Notes: generated from the sequence alone by a model not told the origin. Positions 1 through 4,419 are shown, counted from the first letter of the stretch. The stretch is 5,231 nucleotides of DNA from Thermotogae bacterium (GCA_003641795.1 QNAP01000132.1:1-5231); one strand, 5' to 3'. A program made the numbers and translations.

Positions 1-1
1 C

Positions 2-4
2 TAA
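2..4 (+). other. possible stop codon of an upstream gene
   Basis: A TAA lies three bases before the first cassette motif. Elsewhere in the window a TAA also sits just before the motif (for example at 2052-2054, before the motif at 2059). This suggests that an upstream gene on the same strand ends here, but nothing of its coding sequence is visible. Confidence 0.3.
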
Positions 5-23
5 CTCCCTTTTTTTAGGGGTG
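5..23 (+). promoter_or_regulatory. poly-T/Shine-Dalgarno cassette motif, copy 1 (before the Ku-like gene)
   Basis: The sequence is CTCCCTTTTTTTAGGGGTG: a CCC block, seven T, an A, and GGGGTG, with the ATG of the Ku-like gene four bases downstream. GGGGTG complements the CACC core of the 16S rRNA 3' end and sets the start at 28. CCCU and AGGG can pair around a six-U loop, with one further U-G pair. The T-run is also long enough to act as an archaeal intrinsic terminator for the preceding gene. Confidence 0.85.
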
Positions 24-27
24 CAAA

Positions 28-774
28 ATGAGGTTTAAAACCTCCACCATAGATGTGGAAGTGAAGAAAGCGAAAATCGGCAACAAACTACTGGTGCGTG
101 AACCGAAAATCGTTCACCGAACAGAGGATGGGACATTAGTGGAACAGGTGAGGGTGGTAGAGGACAAAATCTACGTGTGGAAAGGGAAACCAGTGGCCTG
201 CGAAACCAAATTCATCGATCCCGAAACAGAGAAGCAGATTCCAAGCTCTGAAGTCATAGAGATTCTCAAACATTACAAATACAGGATGCTTGCTGCTAAC
301 GGAGAAATAGTGGACAAAGAGGAACTCTACGACTATGAAGTGCAGGAAGACGGCTCCGAAGAGCTATGCGCTCCCTTCGAGTCGACAAAGACCATTGAGA
401 TTCCAGATGAGAACTGGATACCCTCTACGAGCATGGACTCTTTTCTGATAACCAACATCTACGAGATCTACGGAGCGACGAAGGAGGATAAGCGGAAACT
501 CTTTGAAGAAGCTGAGCAGCGCCTCGCCAAAGACCTAGTTGGCTTAACAACGTTTTCCTTCGGCGGATACAAGCAGTACTACGCTTTCGTATGTCCTGTG
601 ATAATGGAAGGCAAATTCGTGTGGCTGCTCAAGCTCACGAACACGGAGCTTGAATACAGACATCTCGAAGACATACCGGCGAAAATGAAGGTTCCAATCA
701 AAGAAAGACCGAAACTGAAGACTCTTCCACCAGTCCAAGCACTAATAGCGGCTTCGAAGCAACGGAAAAAGTAA
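28..774 (+). CDS. ku: Ku-like DNA end-binding protein (probable)
   Basis: This 248-residue protein is probably a prokaryotic Ku, the homodimeric ring that binds double-strand DNA ends and recruits a ligase in non-homologous end joining. The best evidence is FESTKTIEI at residues 117-125, which resembles the conserved Ku segment ESTKTIEI that follows the N-terminal half of the beta-barrel. After it come a charged helix (153-170) and strands containing YKQYYAFVCPVI and KFVWLLKL (181-203), the order seen in Ku cores, and then a proline-rich basic tail ending in KQRKK. Length is in the usual prokaryotic Ku range. An ATP-dependent ligase lies two genes downstream, which strengthens the call. The usual N-terminal FGLVNIPV-type motif is not recognisable, so this is a divergent member. 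The start is fixed by GGGGTG four bases upstream. An unrelated beta-rich DNA-binding protein remains possible. Confidence 0.55.
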   Translation: MRFKTSTIDVEVKKAKIGNKLLVREPKIVHRTEDGTLVEQVRVVEDKIYVWKGKPVACETKFIDPETEKQIPSSEVIEILKHYKYRMLAANGEIVDKEELYDYEVQEDGSEELCAPFESTKTIEIPDENWIPSTSMDSFLITNIYEIYGATKEDKRKLFEEAEQRLAKDLVGLTTFSFGGYKQYYAFVCPVIMEGKFVWLLKLTNTELEYRHLEDIPAKMKVPIKERPKLKTLPPVQALIAASKQRKK

Positions 775-783
775 TCTTCCCAA

Positions 784-800
784 GTGGGTTCAAATCCCAC
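784..800 (+). other. stem-loop identical in form to a tRNA T-arm (possible tRNA 3'-end remnant or att-like site)
   Basis: GTGGG, TTCAAAT and CCCAC form a perfect five-pair stem with a seven-base loop. The loop has the invariant T-loop positions T54, T55, C56, A58 and the G53-C61 closing pair. It sits nine bases after the Ku-like stop codon and abuts the next cassette motif. No matching 5' acceptor strand or D-arm is found in the preceding 80 bases, so there is no complete tRNA gene. It could be a tRNA 3'-end fragment used as an attachment site, an mRNA 3' hairpin, or chance. Confidence 0.4.
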
Positions 801-818
801 TCCCTCTTTTTTGGGGTG
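800..818 (+). promoter_or_regulatory. poly-T/Shine-Dalgarno cassette motif, copy 2
   Basis: CTCCCTCTTTTTTGGGGTG: CCC, TC, six T, then GGGGTG with no separating base, and ATG five bases downstream. The first C is also the last base of the T-arm-like stem at 784-800. CCC can pair with GGG of the Shine-Dalgarno around a U-rich loop. Confidence 0.85.
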
Positions 819-823
819 AAACT

Positions 824-1003
824 ATGGGTAGTTGGAGCTACTCATGTCGGCTCGGTCTGGCTCAAGGAACATGTAACAAATACGAGCATGACCCAAACAG
901 CAGAGGTGCACATGCCAAGTTAGGCGGTTGCCCAAGCTGTAAATACCGCATTTCAGCTAACAGCGAGACAGAAATAGCCGATATACAGTTCGAAACCACA
1001 TAA
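824..1003 (+). CDS. 59-residue Cys-rich putative zinc-binding protein
   Basis: This short reading frame encodes 59 residues with four cysteines, C8, C17, C36 and C39, the last two as CPSCK. The arrangement C-x8-C-x18-C-x2-C, with H22 and H30 between, suggests one zinc-binding knuckle, possibly of a small nucleic-acid-binding or adaptor protein. No known family is recognised. Support that it is a real gene comes from the complete cassette motif and GGGGTG five bases before its ATG, the lack of any other gene in this stretch, and a terminal TAA followed at once by a stem-loop. The C-terminal third (EIADIQFETT) is acidic and has no cysteines. Function is unknown. Confidence 0.65.
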   Translation: MGSWSYSCRLGLAQGTCNKYEHDPNSRGAHAKLGGCPSCKYRISANSETEIADIQFETT

Positions 1004-1026
1004 GCGGTGAAGACATTCTCCACCGC
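1004..1026 (+). other. stem-loop directly after a stop codon
   Basis: GCGGTG (1004-1009) pairs with CACCGC (1021-1026). After one A-C mismatch, AGA (1011-1013) pairs with TCT (1017-1019) around a CAT loop. The stem starts at the base after the TAA of the 59-residue gene and ends four bases before the next CCC-T6 motif. Hairpin plus T-run resembles an intrinsic terminator or a 3'-end stabiliser. CACC at 1021-1024 could instead pair with GGTG of the downstream Shine-Dalgarno (1045-1048). Confidence 0.45.
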
Positions 1027-1030
1027 AAAT

Positions 1031-1048
1031 CCCTCTTTTTTCGGGGTG
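1031..1048 (+). promoter_or_regulatory. poly-T/Shine-Dalgarno cassette motif, copy 3
   Basis: CCCTCTTTTTTCGGGGTG, with ATG at 1054 five bases downstream. An earlier ATG at 1050 opens only a three-codon frame (ATG AAT GCC TGA), so 1054 is preferred. CCC faces GGG across a pyrimidine loop, as in the other copies. Confidence 0.85.
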
Positions 1049-1053
1049 AATGA

Positions 1054-1170
1054 ATGCCTGAGAGAACTTTGGTTATCAAGATGAAGGGTTCGCTGAAGGA
1101 AATCAACGCCTACTGCACTGAGATAGGAGAAATCGCCAACAAATACGACATCGAAGTGGAGTTCAAATGA
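1054..1170 (+). CDS. 38-residue protein translationally coupled to the DNA ligase
   Basis: This frame encodes 38 residues (MPERTLVIKMKGSLKEINAY and a further 18), predicted as a short strand, a helix and a final strand (IEVEF). No family is recognised. Its TGA overlaps the ligase start as ATGA, the classic arrangement for translational coupling. The full cassette motif stands before it rather than before the ligase, so ribosomes for the ligase probably enter here. It may be a genuine small partner of the ligase or just a leader peptide whose translation delivers ribosomes to the ligase start. The clean Shine-Dalgarno spacing argues for real translation. Confidence 0.6.
   Translation: MPERTLVIKMKGSLKEINAYCTEIGEIANKYDIEVEFK
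1158..1161 (+). promoter_or_regulatory. internal ribosome binding site for the ligase
   Basis: GGAG lies five bases before the ligase ATG and inside the end of the 38-residue gene. It supports 1167 as the ligase start. The T-run cassette seen before most other genes is absent here, in keeping with coupling. Confidence 0.55.
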
Positions 1171-2054
1171 TAAAGCCGATGCTCTGCATGGACGGCGACG
1201 TATCTGACTTGAGGCGCCTAGGCTGGGCAGCAGAATGGAAATGGGATGGCACAAGGGTTCTAATCATCAAAGAGAATGGAGAAGTAACCCTGCAAAACAG
1301 AGACGGCATAATCTACACAAGGCGCCTCCCAGAAGTCGTAGAGGCAGCAGAGAACATTCCAGGCGACTTCACACTGGACGCCGAAGTGGTTTACATCAAC
1401 CCAAAAACAGGGAGAGAAGAATTCACTCCTTGCCAAAGACGATGCTCAACAAAAGATTTAGGGAAAATCTACTACCTAAAAGCGAAGTATCCTATTACCG
1501 TTGAAGCATTCGACATCTTAAAGCTCGATGGAAAAATCGTTGAGACATTTCCATGGGAGAAACGGAAGCGTCTCCTCTGGGGATTACTTGACCACCACGA
1601 AGGAATATTCCAGTATGTGCAGCACAGATTCGACCTTGAACAGTTCTGGGAAGAAGTGAAAAGGCGTGAGGGCGAAGGCCTAATCCTGAAGGACGTAAAC
1701 AGCCCCTACAAGCGTGAACGTTCCTACAGTTGGCTAAAACTCAAAAACTGGAGACACAGAATTTGCGATGTCGTAGGCTATACGGCTGGAAAGAACTCGA
1801 GGTCACATTTCTTCGGAAGCCTAGTCCTGGCTGAAAACGGAAGGTACGTGGGAGTCGTAGGCAGCGGATTCAATGATTGGGAGCTCAGACGGATAAAAGA
1901 CCTCTTCGCCGACGCACAGAAAATCAGCAAACCATTCGAGATAGGTGAACCCTACACGGCGGTGAAAACAAACCTGAAGGTGCAGGTTAAGTACTACCAA
2001 ATCACGGAGAACAACGTCATGCGATTTCCAGTGTTCGAGAGAATCGTCACCTAA
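1167..2054 (+). CDS. lig: ATP-dependent DNA ligase (LigD-type minimal catalytic core)
   Basis: This enzyme seals nicks in DNA by ATP-dependent adenylation of a lysine, transfer of AMP to the 5' phosphate, and phosphodiester formation. All nucleotidyltransferase motifs are visible: motif I EWKWDGTR with nucleophile K25; the NRDG region at 44-47; motif III LDAEVVY with E73; motif IIIa VEAFDILKLDGK at 112-123; motif IV GEGLILKD at 169-176; motif V SWLKLK at 188-193. An OB-fold follows (about 195-295), including DVVGYTAGKNSR and LVLAENGRYVGVVGSGF. At 295 residues it has only the two core domains and no N-terminal DNA-binding domain. That fits LigD-family ligases and stand-alone archaeal NHEJ ligases better than the roughly 600-residue replicative archaeal Lig1. 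With the Ku-like gene upstream it probably forms an end-joining pair. The start overlaps the 38-residue gene by four bases. Confidence 0.93.
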   Translation: MIKPMLCMDGDVSDLRRLGWAAEWKWDGTRVLIIKENGEVTLQNRDGIIYTRRLPEVVEAAENIPGDFTLDAEVVYINPKTGREEFTPCQRRCSTKDLGKIYYLKAKYPITVEAFDILKLDGKIVETFPWEKRKRLLWGLLDHHEGIFQYVQHRFDLEQFWEEVKRREGEGLILKDVNSPYKRERSYSWLKLKNWRHRICDVVGYTAGKNSRSHFFGSLVLAENGRYVGVVGSGFNDWELRRIKDLFADAQKISKPFEIGEPYTAVKTNLKVQVKYYQITENNVMRFPVFERIVT

Positions 2055-2058
2055 CCTT

Positions 2059-2075
2059 CCCTCTTTTTTGGGGTG
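2059..2075 (+). promoter_or_regulatory. poly-T/Shine-Dalgarno cassette motif, copy 4
   Basis: CCCTCTTTTTTGGGGTG starts four bases after the ligase stop codon, with ATG at 2080 four bases downstream. It is almost identical to copy 2. It decides the next start: an in-frame TTG at 2068 lies inside the T-run/Shine-Dalgarno itself and cannot be the natural start. Confidence 0.85.
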
Positions 2076-2079
2076 TAAA

Positions 2080-2463
2080 ATGAAAATAGAAGAGTTAGAA
2101 GCTAAGAACCTAAACGACCCTCGAAGACCAGCACTCAAGAAGATGGTTGAAGAAAAGGGAATGCTGTGGGCTGTGGCTGCCATGGTGGAAGGAAGCATAG
2201 GCTACCACTCTCCCAAGAGCGCGGAGATTAGGATACGACAGTTGATGGAAGACAGGTTGGTTCAGGGCTGCGAAAGGTCACACGCCGTCTTCGCCGGCGA
2301 CAGCATAGAGGAAATTGAACACGACTTCAAGGTCTTCCAAGCGATCGAAGAACAGGACCCGGAGAGAGCGAAGAGAATCATGCAGATAGTCGAGAAAGTG
2401 GCCAAATGGAAACATGAGAGCCAAGTAGGCTTCGGACTGCTATATCCCACATTCAACATTTAG
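2080..2463 (+). CDS. hypothetical helical protein, 127 residues
   Basis: No family is recognised. The 127-residue product is rich in charged residues and looks mostly alpha-helical: an acidic/basic N-terminus (KIEELEAKNL), a more hydrophobic stretch around LWAVAAMVEGSIGYHSP, a basic helix (AEIRIRQLMEDRLV), then long amphipathic helices containing EIEHDFKVFQAIEEQDPERA and AKRIMQIVEKVAKWKH. It has no signal peptide, no clear membrane span and a single cysteine, so it is probably a soluble cytoplasmic protein. The ATG at 2080 is chosen because GGGGTG lies four bases before it. It follows the ligase by 25 bases, so a role connected with the end-joining genes is possible, but nothing in the sequence shows it. 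Confidence 0.8.
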   Translation: MKIEELEAKNLNDPRRPALKKMVEEKGMLWAVAAMVEGSIGYHSPKSAEIRIRQLMEDRLVQGCERSHAVFAGDSIEEIEHDFKVFQAIEEQDPERAKRIMQIVEKVAKWKHESQVGFGLLYPTFNI

Positions 2464-2490
2464 AGAAACTGCCTAAGAAAAACGATAATT

Positions 2491-2508
2491 CTCCCTTTTT
2501 TAGGGGTG
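2491..2508 (+). promoter_or_regulatory. poly-T/Shine-Dalgarno cassette motif, copy 5
   Basis: CTCCCTTTTTTAGGGGTG, with ATG at 2513 four bases downstream. UCCC can pair with GGGG or CCCU with AGGG. The preceding 27 bases after the stop codon are A-rich but contain no clear archaeal TATA box. Confidence 0.85.
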
Positions 2509-2512
2509 TGAA

Positions 2513-3040
2513 ATGAGTAAGCCAAGCAAATGCCTACAACTTCTCCTCAGTCGAACCCAGCGGATGCAGACGTGGCGGCCACTCCGTAGAACCGAGCCCA
2601 GTGAACACCAAAAGGCCCTGTTGGACCGCATGGAGACAAGGAAATGGGTAAAATGGTCATACGAGAATACGCTTATGCTGATCAGAGAGCTCGCAGGAGA
2701 AATCAGATTCATTAAACACGTGGAAAACTGTGAAAGATGCCTAATAGAACTCCAGTTGGATGTGGAACGCTACGGTGGTTCACGTTCAATTTGGTATATG
2801 GACATAAGGAACGAGGAATTTACACGTCAAGACTGGCGCTACAAGGACATACCATATCCCGGAGATTATAAGATAGGGTCCTACTGGACAGGAAGCTCTG
2901 AAGACACGATAAGATTCATCAAAGACCGATTGAAATGGGCTGAAAAGATCACAAGAAAAGAAATCGTGGCAGCCGTGAAATATTTGAAACTAATCATGAG
3001 CTGGGACATCGACTGGAGCCCTCCCTTTTTTTCGGGGTGA
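2513..3040 (+). CDS. hypothetical protein with a CxxC pair, 175 residues
   Basis: No family is recognised. The N-terminus (1-50) is basic and polar with few acidic residues (LLSRTQRMQTWRPLRR), suggesting nucleic-acid contact. Residues 51-88 are helical and include H69 and a CERC pair (C73, C76), which could bind metal with other ligands or through dimerisation. The middle is aromatic-rich (SIWYMDIRNEEF, QDWRYKDIPYPGDYKIGSYW), and the C-terminal third is helical (TIRFIKDRLKWAEKITRKE). The reading frame continues through the next cassette motif, so the last residues (SPPFFSG) are encoded by the CCC-T7-GGGG element, and the TGA lies at the end of the Shine-Dalgarno sequence. It is a soluble protein, separated from the next gene by three bases. 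Confidence 0.8.
   Translation: MSKPSKCLQLLLSRTQRMQTWRPLRRTEPSEHQKALLDRMETRKWVKWSYENTLMLIRELAGEIRFIKHVENCERCLIELQLDVERYGGSRSIWYMDIRNEEFTRQDWRYKDIPYPGDYKIGSYWTGSSEDTIRFIKDRLKWAEKITRKEIVAAVKYLKLIMSWDIDWSPPFFSG
3021..3039 (+). promoter_or_regulatory. poly-T/Shine-Dalgarno cassette motif, copy 6 (inside the upstream coding end)
   Basis: CTCCCTTTTTTTCGGGGTG, with ATG at 3044 four bases downstream. Unlike the other copies it lies within the upstream reading frame, which reads through it as Pro-Pro-Phe-Phe-Ser-Gly and stops at TGA 3038-3040. A T-run acting as a full terminator here would remove the upstream stop codon, so in this copy a role in translation of the next gene is easier to explain. Confidence 0.85.
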
Positions 3041-3043
3041 ATC

Positions 3044-3949
3044 ATGAGCAAAGAACTACTTCAACTGATGCAGCGGATACGTGTCAAGAAATTCAAGGAA
3101 AGTCCTCCGAAGAAGCTGCTGTACGAAATACTGCATGAAATAGAAGTGAAAAAACACTATGGGCGTATGCGTAACTGGGATCTGATGGTGGAGATGCTGG
3201 CGAAATGGCTCGTTAAACACGAAGACCTCACATTGGCAAAGATGGGCGTGATAAAAGCCTTCGAAGGCTTAAGCATGGAAGAAGATGACTTGTATAAACA
3301 CATAGACAGCTTAGACCTGTTCAGACATTACGTTGTTGCGGCAAAAGCGAATCCGTGGGACTACATCGGAGAAGTGTACACTGAACTGGGCCTAGTGGGT
3401 AGAGGACAAAACATGACTCCACGTTCTATTGTGGAACTTATGATCAAAATGACATATGCAGGCAAAAAGTTAAACGGTGAGGCTGAATGGTTCTGTTACA
3501 ACTCCTACCGTAACTACGTGCTTCGCTATTACCAAATACATCACGCTCCACCAACTCACTTAAGACCAATGAACGTTCCACTACCGAAAACACAGCTAGA
3601 CCCATGCGTAGGGACCGGCAGATTTCTGTTCATTGCAAGTCAGATGATGCCAAAAGCTCCGCTAATCCTGTTCGGGATAGAAATCAACCTCTCCCTCTAC
3701 CGAGCGTGCTTAGTCAACATGGCGATGTTCTCCAACCATCCATACAGCATCATCTGCGCAGACGCCTTGAGGCTAGACCCAGACATCACAGGGCCCGCCA
3801 GCAAAATATGGGACTTAGGCAACAGATGGAACCCACCCGACGTCTCAATGTTCTACTGGAAACCGCCACCGATATGGCACGACAGATTCTCACTAAAAGC
3901 CTTCACGGAATTGGGTGATAAACATGACAAAGCGGAAACCTCCCACTGA
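3044..3949 (+). CDS. N6-adenine DNA methylase-like protein, catalytic motif not recognisable
   Basis: The 301-residue protein has the SAM-binding half of an HsdM-like gamma-class N6-adenine methyltransferase. It has a helical N-terminus, then GQNMTPRSIVELMIKM (121-136, motif X region), LDPCVGTGRFLF (185-196, motif I, SAM-binding), GIEINLSLYRACLVNMAMF (211-229, motif II region) and CADALRLD (238-245, motif III). The catalytic (N/D)PP(F/Y) motif IV should follow within about 30 residues. Only WNPPDVSMF (262-270) and WKPPPIW (272-278) are present, neither with the normal aromatic position, and the protein ends soon after. It may therefore be truncated, use a divergent motif, or be a non-catalytic SAM- or DNA-binding relative. 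The C-terminus carries PPPIWHDRFSLKAFT, shared with the next gene, which overlaps this one by 26 bases. No restriction subunit is nearby. Confidence 0.75.
   Translation: MSKELLQLMQRIRVKKFKESPPKKLLYEILHEIEVKKHYGRMRNWDLMVEMLAKWLVKHEDLTLAKMGVIKAFEGLSMEEDDLYKHIDSLDLFRHYVVAAKANPWDYIGEVYTELGLVGRGQNMTPRSIVELMIKMTYAGKKLNGEAEWFCYNSYRNYVLRYYQIHHAPPTHLRPMNVPLPKTQLDPCVGTGRFLFIASQMMPKAPLILFGIEINLSLYRACLVNMAMFSNHPYSIICADALRLDPDITGPASKIWDLGNRWNPPDVSMFYWKPPPIWHDRFSLKAFTELGDKHDKAETSH
3863..3907 (+). repeat. C-terminal tail repeat, copy 1 (PPPI...RFSLKAFT)
   Basis: This stretch encodes PPPIWHDRFSLKAFT, residues 274-288 of the methylase-like protein. The second copy is at 4296-4340 in the next gene. The RFSLKAFT part is identical in protein but differs in DNA mostly at silent positions (TTCTCACTAAAAGCCTTCAC against TTCTCACTGAAAGCGTTCAC), which points to selection on the peptide after an old duplication. 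Confidence 0.8.
3914..3919 (+). promoter_or_regulatory. Shine-Dalgarno of the overlapping CxxC gene
   Basis: GGTGAT lies four bases before the ATG at 3924, the same spacing as in the cassette copies, but there is no CCC or T-run. It is inside the end of the methylase-like gene. A GTG at 3915 in the same frame overlaps this site and is therefore an unlikely start. Confidence 0.65.
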
Positions 3950-4361
3950 GACGTATTCATACGTTGCTCCAAAACAGATAGGAATCTGTGACAAGTGTGG
4001 TCAACCCGTAACGAAACTGGTAACTTTCAAGGGAAAAAAGTTCTCAACTCAGCGAGAAGGAATCCAATGGCTTCAAGACTACGTGGCTGACAAACTACTA
4101 AAGTCAGGAGTAATACCAGAAGACGCACTCTTTTCTCTAACAAACCGTATCGTTCACCGAGCTCTCCGTGATGGCGCAAATAAGCTTCCAAACCGATACG
4201 TGCCAGACGGAAAGGGTGATTGGAAACTTGTTAAGGGAAAGTTCGCGTGCATAGAAAGCGCTGACCAACAGATAAAATGGGCAATAAAATATCCGCCTTC
4301 ACCAATAAGTAAAACCCGGTTCTCACTGAAAGCGTTCACGGACAGCGCCTTTCGTTCCTAA
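3924..4361 (+). CDS. CxxC protein with the shared RFSLKAFT C-terminal tail, 145 residues
   Basis: No family is recognised. The N-terminus has a zinc-knuckle-like half, IGICDKCGQPVTKLVTFKGKKF (C22, C25), with only one further cysteine (C109), so metal binding would need other ligands or a partner. A helical segment follows (QREGIQWLQDYVADKLLKSG), then a basic stretch (NRIVHRALRDGANKLPNRYV) and a short strand-rich part. The last 21 residues contain PSPISKTRFSLKAFT, closely matching the end of the methylase-like protein just upstream. The two genes overlap by 26 bases, so they are probably co-translated and may act together. The ATG at 3924 is chosen from the GGTGAT four bases upstream. The TAA is followed by the longest spacer of the window. 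Confidence 0.75.
   Translation: MTKRKPPTETYSYVAPKQIGICDKCGQPVTKLVTFKGKKFSTQREGIQWLQDYVADKLLKSGVIPEDALFSLTNRIVHRALRDGANKLPNRYVPDGKGDWKLVKGKFACIESADQQIKWAIKYPPSPISKTRFSLKAFTDSAFRS
4296..4340 (+). repeat. C-terminal tail repeat, copy 2 (PSPI...RFSLKAFT)
   Basis: This stretch encodes PSPISKTRFSLKAFT, residues 125-139 of the CxxC protein. It aligns without gaps to residues 274-288 of the methylase-like protein, with 11 of 15 residues identical, while the rest of the two proteins is unrelated. Both copies lie within the last 22 residues of their proteins. Confidence 0.8.
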
Positions 4362-4394
4362 AAGCGTATTGAGTGCAGTGGACCCCTTAGAGCT

Positions 4395-4419
4395 ACGAAA
4401 GTTCGTTAACTTCCACGAA
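4395..4419 (+). promoter_or_regulatory. alternating ACGAA/TTCGT inverted repeats before parB (candidate operator or parS-like site)
   Basis: ACGAA (4395-4399), TTCGT (4402-4406) and ACGAA (4415-4419) form two overlapping inverted repeats, one with a 2-base spacer (ACGAAAGTTCGT) and one with an 8-base spacer. They lie in the only spacer longer than about 50 bases, 26 bases before the parB start. A further TTCGT is at 4351-4355. The location suits ParB autoregulation or centromere binding. That role is inferred from position only. Confidence 0.35.

Noticed and set aside
730..810. Complete tRNA gene ending with the T-arm at 784-800
   Set aside because: No complementary acceptor strand, D-arm or anticodon arm can be placed upstream, and that region is the coding end of the Ku-like gene.
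862..1254. 130-codon reading frame on the minus strand
   Set aside because: It runs antisense across three plus-strand genes with good ribosome binding sites, and its product has no recognisable motif or Shine-Dalgarno. It is a shadow of the coding strand.
2068..2079. TTG start extending the 127-residue protein by four codons
   Set aside because: The TTG is formed by the T-run and the first G of the Shine-Dalgarno. GGGGTG four bases before the ATG at 2080 matches all the other genes.
1821..2198. 125-codon minus-strand reading frame
   Set aside because: It lies opposite the OB-fold of a ligase with intact motifs and crosses a cassette motif. It is a composition shadow.
2476..2490. Possible BRE/TATA promoter (A-run followed by GATAATT)
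   Set aside because: It is a weak match to the archaeal consensus, and its spacing would give a nearly leaderless transcript that excludes the Shine-Dalgarno cassette. No convincing TATA box was found before the other genes.
3604..3918. 104-codon plus-strand frame inside the methylase-like gene
   Set aside because: Its product is low-complexity, rich in Arg, Gln, His and Pro, as expected from an out-of-frame read, while the main frame carries the SAM-binding motif.
3915..3923. GTG start for the CxxC protein
   Set aside because: The GTG lies within the GGTGAT ribosome binding site of the ATG at 3924.
109..4160. Direct repeat ATCGTTCACCGA at 109-120 and 4149-4160
   Set aside because: A single shared 12-mer is about what chance gives in a window of this length. 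It encodes IVHR in both proteins with no further similarity around it.
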